A DNA stretch of 6,058 nucleotides from positions 1 through 6,058 of the forward strand of contig JAFQVC010000165.1 of the NCBI GenBank assembly GCA_017408205.1, read 5' to 3'. The position numbers and the translations under genes are program-made. This document shows, one piece after another, positions 1 through 4,117 of this stretch. The number at the start of each line of letters is the position of its first letter. Within the stretch, counting starts at the first letter, position 1. This stretch comes from Clostridia bacterium. Its GTDB lineage: Bacteria > Bacillota > Clostridia > Monoglobales > Firm-18. Under the pieces are notes generated by a model. It did not search any database. It saw only the letters and a program-made list of their open reading frames with translations, and was not told where the DNA came from.

Positions 1-58
1 CACCAACCGGCAACTCTCTTTAAGGGTTTTCCCAACCTACTGGTTTCTGCTCAAACGC
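1..58 (-). ncRNA. Probable T-box leader, 5' part of Stem I only (runs off left edge)
   Basis: Read on the minus strand, this stretch starts about 10 bases after a predicted transcription start. It contains in order a GCAGAAAC/CCAGTAGG segment (about 51-36), which resembles the AGUA-containing basal Stem I kink-turn; a short GGG-AAAA-CCC hairpin (33-24); the AGAGAG box (19-14); and TTGCC followed by GGTTGGTG (13-1). AGAGAG followed by a GC-rich half-stem and a GGTG motif is the typical order in Stem I of T-box riboswitches, which bind an uncharged tRNA and turn on aminoacyl-tRNA synthetase or amino acid genes. The pairing half-stem, the specifier loop, the antiterminator with its UGGN bulge and the regulated gene all lie outside the window, so the amino acid cannot be named. 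The call rests on motif order alone, without a covariance search. Confidence 0.66.
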
Positions 59-73
59 ATTTAAATTACTTGT

Positions 74-102
74 ATTTTACCACTTTGTTTTTTAAAAGTC
101 AA
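74..102 (-). promoter_or_regulatory. Sigma-A-type promoter for the T-box transcript
   Basis: On the minus strand TTGACT (102-97) is followed after exactly 17 bases by TAAAAT (79-74), which is close to the vegetative consensus TTGACA-17-TATAAT. The predicted start is near 67, which leaves a short run before the T-box-like sequence. It lies 15 bases downstream of the symporter stop codon, so it probably starts a new transcript to the left and does not serve any gene in this window. Confidence 0.75.
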
Positions 103-116
103 TGATTTTTAAAAAA
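88..116. repeat. AT-only 10-bp inverted repeat around the -35 box
   Basis: TTTTTTAAAA (88-97) and TTTTAAAAAA (107-116) are perfect inverted copies separated by 9 bases that contain most of the -35 element. All pairs are A:T, so it would be a weak hairpin. It is the only fold I see directly after the symporter stop and could act as a poor terminator or as a protein site, or it could be chance in AT-rich DNA. No GC-rich terminator is visible for the symporter gene. Confidence 0.3.
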
Positions 117-117
117 T

Positions 118-1641
118 TTATTCGTTGTAGCAAGTAAATATTTCTTCTACACGTTCTTTATCTTTATTTTTGGTAAATGCACTTACCAAAGGCACTATAA
201 CCACAGAAACCGCCATTGCAAAGACGCCCATTTCTGGAGATTTTGCCGCTGCTGCAGAAAAACCTGAGTTAAGTGAGATAACCAGAGTTGAAACGCCTAC
301 AACCAAAAGTCCTGAAAGGATACCTGCATACGCGCCTGCCTTTGTAATCTTCTTTGAGAACAGTCCCCAGATGTAAGGTCCTATAAAGCAACCTGAAACG
401 ATACCCCACGAGAAAGACATAAGGTTTACGATAATAGGAATGTTCTGTGTTGCAAAGATAAAGGAACAGGCAACAAACAACAGGCAGAAAAGTCGCGTCA
501 AAAACATCTGTGTCCGAGAGTTTGTTTGTTTCTTTCTTACTGCGGGGATAAGGTCAGTTGCAACGGCAGATGCCGAAGTCAGAACAACCGCCCCTAAAGT
601 TGACATAGACGCCGAAAGAAGAAGTATCACAATAACTGCCAGAAGGATAATTCCCAAAGTACTGCCACCTAAAACTTCCATAAGAAGTGTAGGTATTACG
701 GCGTCAACTCCGCCTTCGGGAAGAACACCGCCAAGTATTAGTCTTGAGGTGCTTCCGATAAGGTATGCACCGCAACCGATAACAATGCAGAAAATTGTGG
801 AAATAATTGTACCTCTTTTAATAGCCGCAGTATCTTTTATTGCATAGAATTTGCCAATCATCTGCGGAAGTCCCCATGTACCGAAACTTGTTAACATTAT
901 ATTAAAGCAAAGGAACTTAAATGACGAGCCACCGAAAATATTTGTTAACTGTTTACCGTCCTGCGGGATGGCTTTTAAGTTTTCCACAAGACCAACAAGT
1001 CCGCCCACTGCGTCGTTGCCAAGTACCGCAACAACAAGACACACAACACCCACAATCATAATTACTCCCTGAATAAGGTCGGTGTAAGAGGTTGCTATGT
1101 ATCCTCCTGCAACAAGATAAATTCCTGTCAGACAGGCAATCAGAAGCATCCATACCCAGGTTTCAACACCGGGGAATATTGCTGAGAACAGTGAGCCAAG
1201 ACCTTTATAAACTGCTGCAGAATAAGGAACTAAAAACACAAATATAATAACTGCCGCCAGAACCTTCATACCTTTTGAAGCATAACGCTTTTCAAAGTAA
1301 TCGGGCATAGTTCTTGCATTTAATTTTTTAGTCATTTTTCTTGTTTTGTTTGCAAATAACAGCCAGGAAAGAAGACAGCCCAAAACTGCATTGCCGATTC
1401 CAATCCATATACTGCCAATGCCTATGTTCCAGCCGTGCTGACCTGCATAGCCAACAAAAACAACTGCAGAAAAATATGCAGTTCCGTAGGCGAAAGCGGA
1501 TGCCCACGCGCCAATGTTTCTGCCGCCTATCAGAAATCCGTCAAGTGTTTTTGACTTACCGAAACTGAAAACTCCGATAAACGCCATTATAAGCCCATAT
1601 ATTAAAAGAGCGATAATTGTGTAAAGTTGTGCATTTGTCAT
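118..1641 (-). CDS. Sodium:solute symporter (SSS family) permease
   Basis: This 507-residue integral membrane protein belongs to the SSS family (TC 2.A.21, the family of PutP, PanF and SGLT), which imports organic solutes with Na+. By eye about 13 hydrophobic segments are present (first at about 4-27, last at about 471-491), the usual SSS topology and length. Family marks include GGR-x2-GAW near 39-46, the Y-x-A-T-x-YTD-x-IQG segment at 181-192, GLPQMIGKF at 257-265, and SASMST (343-348) followed by SAS and a D at 363, the region of the Na2 sodium site in related transporters. The substrate is not readable: proline, pantothenate and monocarboxylates are all possible. The frame is open back to a TTG at 1707, but that TTG lies in the -35 box, whereas the ATG at 1641 has a GGAGG 8 bases upstream, so I chose the ATG. 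It is divergent from the LysR gene, which probably regulates it. Confidence 0.93.
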   Translation of the reverse strand: MTNAQLYTIIALLIYGLIMAFIGVFSFGKSKTLDGFLIGGRNIGAWASAFAYGTAYFSAVVFVGYAGQHGWNIGIGSIWIGIGNAVLGCLLSWLLFANKTRKMTKKLNARTMPDYFEKRYASKGMKVLAAVIIFVFLVPYSAAVYKGLGSLFSAIFPGVETWVWMLLIACLTGIYLVAGGYIATSYTDLIQGVIMIVGVVCLVVAVLGNDAVGGLVGLVENLKAIPQDGKQLTNIFGGSSFKFLCFNIMLTSFGTWGLPQMIGKFYAIKDTAAIKRGTIISTIFCIVIGCGAYLIGSTSRLILGGVLPEGGVDAVIPTLLMEVLGGSTLGIILLAVIVILLLSASMSTLGAVVLTSASAVATDLIPAVRKKQTNSRTQMFLTRLFCLLFVACSFIFATQNIPIIVNLMSFSWGIVSGCFIGPYIWGLFSKKITKAGAYAGILSGLLVVGVSTLVISLNSGFSAAAAKSPEMGVFAMAVSVVIVPLVSAFTKNKDKERVEEIFTCYNE

Positions 1642-1649
1642 TTTAATTT

Positions 1650-1654
1650 CCTCC
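1650..1654 (-). promoter_or_regulatory. Ribosome binding site fixing the symporter start
   Basis: The minus strand reads GGAGG, 8 bases before the ATG at 1641. It supports the 507-residue start over the 22-residue longer reading that would begin with TTG at 1707. Confidence 0.9.
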
Positions 1655-1659
1655 AGATG

Positions 1660-1688
1660 TTGCTTTTTTCTGTAACATAGTATATAAT
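1660..1688 (+). promoter_or_regulatory. Candidate promoter of the LysR-type gene
   Basis: TATAAT (1683-1688) is a perfect -10 box, with TTGCTT (1660-1665) 17 bases upstream as a weak -35 (only TTG matches). The predicted start is near 1695, giving a leader of about 65 bases. The poor -35 fits a low-level regulator promoter. The -10 shares bases 1683-1684 with the symporter -10 on the other strand. Confidence 0.5.
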
Positions 1689-1707
1689 ACCTTTTAAGAT
1701 TAGTCAA
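1679..1707 (-). promoter_or_regulatory. Promoter of the symporter gene
   Basis: On the minus strand TTGACT (1707-1702), a 17-base spacer and TATACT (1684-1679) form a near-consensus vegetative promoter. The predicted transcription start is about 1672, giving a 5' leader of about 31 bases that carries the GGAGG. The -10 box overlaps the candidate -10 of the divergent LysR promoter. Confidence 0.8.
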
Positions 1708-1718
1708 ACGAATAGTTT

Positions 1719-1730
1719 TAATATTTATTA
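1719..1730. promoter_or_regulatory. AT-rich palindrome upstream of the symporter -35
   Basis: TAATA-TT-TATTA is a perfect 5-2-5 palindrome between the symporter -35 and the ATC-N9-GAT site. LysR-type proteins bind as tetramers to a high-affinity site and to a second, weaker one nearer the promoter, so it may add to the regulator contact. Its pure AT content makes chance a fair alternative. Confidence 0.25.
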
Positions 1731-1744
1731 TCGATATTTTCGAT
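1730..1744. promoter_or_regulatory. Probable LysR-type operator (T-N11-A box)
   Basis: The 15-base sequence is ATCGA-TATTT-TCGAT, a perfect palindrome that fits both ATC-N9-GAT and T-N11-A, the classic recognition form for LysR-type regulators. Its centre (1737) is 65 bases upstream of the predicted symporter start (about 1672), the usual place for the high-affinity site of such activators. It also lies 16 bases before the regulator's ATG, in its predicted leader, which suggests autoregulation. Binding by the neighbouring regulator is inferred. Confidence 0.62.
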
Positions 1745-1759
1745 GTTGGAGGAAAGGTT

Positions 1760-2647
1760 ATGGAACTGCGAAACTTAATTACATTTACACAGGTTGCAGA
1801 ACTTGGGAGTTTTACAAAAGCCGCACAGCAACTGGGCTACTCCCAGTCAACAATTTCATTTCAGATTAAACAGTTGGAGGAGGAACTGGACTGTCTTTTG
1901 TTTGAAAGAATAAACCACACCATAACGCTGACGGAAAAGGGGCGGGAACTTGTGTCTTACGCCCATCAGGTAATGGCATTAACGGACGAATTCAAGGAAA
2001 GTCTCGACCAGGAGCAACAGTTTAAAGGGCATATTCACATTGTAACTCCCGACTCTGTGTGCGACGATATGATTAACAAAAACTACATAGATTTTCACAG
2101 CAGATATCCCGACATTTCTGTTAAATTTACAACTGCAGACACTTCCGTTATGTTTGATATGCTTGACCACAACGAAGCAGACGTTATTATTACCCTTGAC
2201 AGTCATTCCTACCACAAAGACTATGTTATTGCAAAGGAGCAGCACGTTTCTATGAACTTTGTTGCAAACCCCAAGTCAAAGTTTGCAGGAATTAAGAATT
2301 TGTCAATTCACGATATTATAAACGAGCCATTTATACTGACGGAATACGGTCAGGGGTACAGACGTGTTTTTGACAAAGAGTTGGCTAAACATTCCCTTGA
2401 AATAACCCCTGTACTTGAAATTGGAAGAACAGATATAATAACATCTCTTATTACAAAGGGAAATATGATTTCCTTTTTGCCCGATTTTGTTACAGAAAAA
2501 ATGGTTAAAGAGGGCAAATTATGCTACCTTGACGTTTGCGATATGAATATAGATATATGGAAGCAACTTATATATCACAAAAACAAATGGCTTTCAAAGT
2601 CTCTTAAAACTTATATTGACTATATAATGGAAAAAGAGTTCAACTGA
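1760..2647 (+). CDS. LysR-family transcriptional regulator
   Basis: This 295-residue protein has the usual length and layout of a LysR-type regulator. Residues 1-60 form the winged helix-turn-helix, with SFTKAAQQLGYSQSTIS at about 17-33 as the DNA-binding part and QLEEEL...LFER...LTEKG as the wing and start of the linker helix. Residues from about 90 to 290 form the two-lobed periplasmic-binding-like domain that senses a small effector. The ATG is preceded by GGAGG with a 7-base gap (1748-1752). It is divergent from the symporter gene across 118 bases that hold both promoters and a T-N11-A palindrome, the typical arrangement in which such a protein controls the divergent gene and itself. The effector cannot be predicted. 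Its last codons form the left arm of a terminator shared with the convergent operon. Confidence 0.95.
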   Translation: MELRNLITFTQVAELGSFTKAAQQLGYSQSTISFQIKQLEEELDCLLFERINHTITLTEKGRELVSYAHQVMALTDEFKESLDQEQQFKGHIHIVTPDSVCDDMINKNYIDFHSRYPDISVKFTTADTSVMFDMLDHNEADVIITLDSHSYHKDYVIAKEQHVSMNFVANPKSKFAGIKNLSIHDIINEPFILTEYGQGYRRVFDKELAKHSLEITPVLEIGRTDIITSLITKGNMISFLPDFVTEKMVKEGKLCYLDVCDMNIDIWKQLIYHKNKWLSKSLKTYIDYIMEKEFN

Positions 2648-2664
2648 CGTTGAACTCTTTTTTT
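2631..2664. terminator. Bidirectional intrinsic terminator between convergent genes
   Basis: A perfect 14-bp inverted repeat (2631-2644 with 2649-2662) has a four-base loop TGAC. The core GAGTTCAAC/GTTGAACTC is flanked by A5 on the left and T7 on the right, so each strand yields a hairpin followed by a U run. The LysR stop codon TGA (2645-2647) makes up three of the four loop bases, and the stop codon of the opposite gene (2663-2665) overlaps the T run. One hairpin therefore serves both transcripts. Confidence 0.9.
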
Positions 2665-4105
2665 ATAAATTAACATTATATTCTTTCACATAACCGTGTG
2701 CTCCGAAAACTTTCCAACTGCCCACGCCAAGGCGTTCTGTAATTGCTTTTCTTTCCTCCTGACATAACACGGGGTCAGTATCAACGGACGTCATAAGTAT
2801 GGGAGCATACTTATTATATTCTGCCTGTTGTGCGGTAAGTCCGTGAGTATTGATATAGACATCTCCCGTAATTGCTATGTGATTAAAATAATCAATAAGG
2901 ATAATTTCCCCGGGAAGGTGTCCTCCTTTTCCCTCATACACTTCAAAACGAAGTTCGCCGAAATCAAAAAAGCCGATTTGAGTAAGAGGGCCGACACAGT
3001 CCCTGTCATTCCACAATGCCGTAATTTTTTCAGGACTTACCGGTTGATAGGAAGTCAGCGTTTTGCAAATTTTAACATAGGGTTTATGCAATGGGTTTTC
3101 TTCTCTGTATCCGTTTTTGCCCTCGTATTCGTTTTTAAGACAGGCAACTGTTTTTTTACTTGCAATTACTCTGTCAAAAAGGGGCAGAAGTCCGCAATGG
3201 TCAACATCTGCATGGGTTATAAGCACAGTTTTTTCCATGCTTTGAAAATCGGGAACAACAGAGGATAAAACCTTTGTCATTTCATCTTTGTAACAGGCGT
3301 ATCCGCTGTCAACAAACAACACCTTGCCATTGCTTTTTATAATTATGGTATTGCTTCCGCAAGGTGGCTCAACAAGAGTTATTTCGGTGTTGTCCGTTAT
3401 TTTATGGGTGCTTATGCGGGGGTTAAAGTTTTCCCCCTTTGACGCCCCTAAAAGTTCAGCAAATTTACTAATGCTGTCAAAGGTACGGTAAGGCGACAAA
3501 CCCTGCTCGTCAAGAGTCTGCATTGCAAGATTGACGTGAACTGTAAGTTCACGGCTTACCTCCTCCGACAGTCCCATAACCTGCGACAAGCCCGAAACAT
3601 AACTGTTGTAAAAGATACTGTTGTCATATACCCTTTCTGAGCTGTTATAGTCTATCACCCGCACTTTGCATATTTTTTCCGCTTCTTTTAAAAATTCCGA
3701 AATTCTGGCGGAGTTGTCAACATACAGTCCCATTTTAAAATACTGATAATCTGTTCCGTTTTCCTGAGAACTGATATAGGAAATATTGAAATTAAATTCA
3801 TTTATAATCTCAAGTACCTTTGTTACGCTTCCCGGAACATCCGCAAGACAAAACTCTATTAAAACAACACTTGTTTTGTTTATATTGCTTTGCAGATAGC
3901 CGATTTTTTCAAGTTCTGTATCCGCTTTTGCCAATTGCTCCGCTGTTCCATCTGCATCAATAAACAAAGTGTGGGAATCAACCGCCTTGTTATAACTTAC
4001 ACGGGTAATATTGACACCCAGTGCAGAAAAGCATTTACTTGCCTTTAAGAAGGCACCGATATGGTTGGGCATTGAAGTAACATACGTTTTTTTCAATTTC
4101 GCCAC
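2663..4105 (-). CDS. Tandem ACT-domain / metallo-beta-lactamase-fold hydrolase
   Basis: This is a 480-residue cytoplasmic protein with no signal peptide or membrane segment. Residues about 5-75 and 78-150 look like two ACT modules (MPNHIGAF and ADVPGSVTKVLEIINEFNFNIS are typical strand-loop-helix starts), which usually bind amino acids. A helical linker (about 155-225) leads to a metallo-beta-lactamase fold (about 238-475). Its metal-ligand set is H298-x-D300-x-D302-H303, H396 in GGH, D415 in TGD, and H470 in GAHG. The second His of the usual HxHxDH is Asp here. This fold includes glyoxalase II-like thioesterases, lactonases and other hydrolases; the substrate is unknown. The start is GTG, 9 bases after the upstream synthetase stop, with AAGG overlapping that stop as ribosome binding site. 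Co-transcription suggests it acts with the synthetase, perhaps on a thioester product or under amino acid control (inference). Confidence 0.82.
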   Translation of the reverse strand: MAKLKKTYVTSMPNHIGAFLKASKCFSALGVNITRVSYNKAVDSHTLFIDADGTAEQLAKADTELEKIGYLQSNINKTSVVLIEFCLADVPGSVTKVLEIINEFNFNISYISSQENGTDYQYFKMGLYVDNSARISEFLKEAEKICKVRVIDYNSSERVYDNSIFYNSYVSGLSQVMGLSEEVSRELTVHVNLAMQTLDEQGLSPYRTFDSISKFAELLGASKGENFNPRISTHKITDNTEITLVEPPCGSNTIIIKSNGKVLFVDSGYACYKDEMTKVLSSVVPDFQSMEKTVLITHADVDHCGLLPLFDRVIASKKTVACLKNEYEGKNGYREENPLHKPYVKICKTLTSYQPVSPEKITALWNDRDCVGPLTQIGFFDFGELRFEVYEGKGGHLPGEIILIDYFNHIAITGDVYINTHGLTAQQAEYNKYAPILMTSVDTDPVLCQEERKAITERLGVGSWKVFGAHGYVKEYNVNL

Positions 4106-4117
4106 CCCGTTACCTTA
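4103..4117 (-). promoter_or_regulatory. Coupled stop/ribosome-binding-site/GTG start junction
   Basis: On the minus strand the synthetase stop TAA (4117-4115) overlaps an AAGG (4116-4113), which lies 7 bases before the GTG start of the ACT-hydrolase gene (4105-4103). No promoter is seen in the 9-base gap, so the two genes are probably one transcript with coupled translation. A later ATG at codon 12 has no comparable site and would cut into the first ACT strand. Confidence 0.7.

Noticed and set aside
440..847. Plus-strand open frame of 135 codons inside the symporter gene
   Set aside because: It lies opposite a clear membrane transporter, its translation is rich in Thr/Ser/Arg/Ile without any fold-like pattern, and it has no good ribosome binding site. 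It is a shadow frame.
1979..2245. Minus-strand open frame of 88 codons inside the LysR gene
   Set aside because: It is opposite the effector domain of a well-supported regulator, is rich in Val/Asn/Cys without pattern, and no ribosome binding site is evident.
2828..3268. Plus-strand open frame of 146 codons opposite the ACT-hydrolase gene
   Set aside because: The opposite strand encodes the full metal-ligand set of the hydrolase across the same bases, and the plus-strand translation resembles no family I know. It is a shadow frame.
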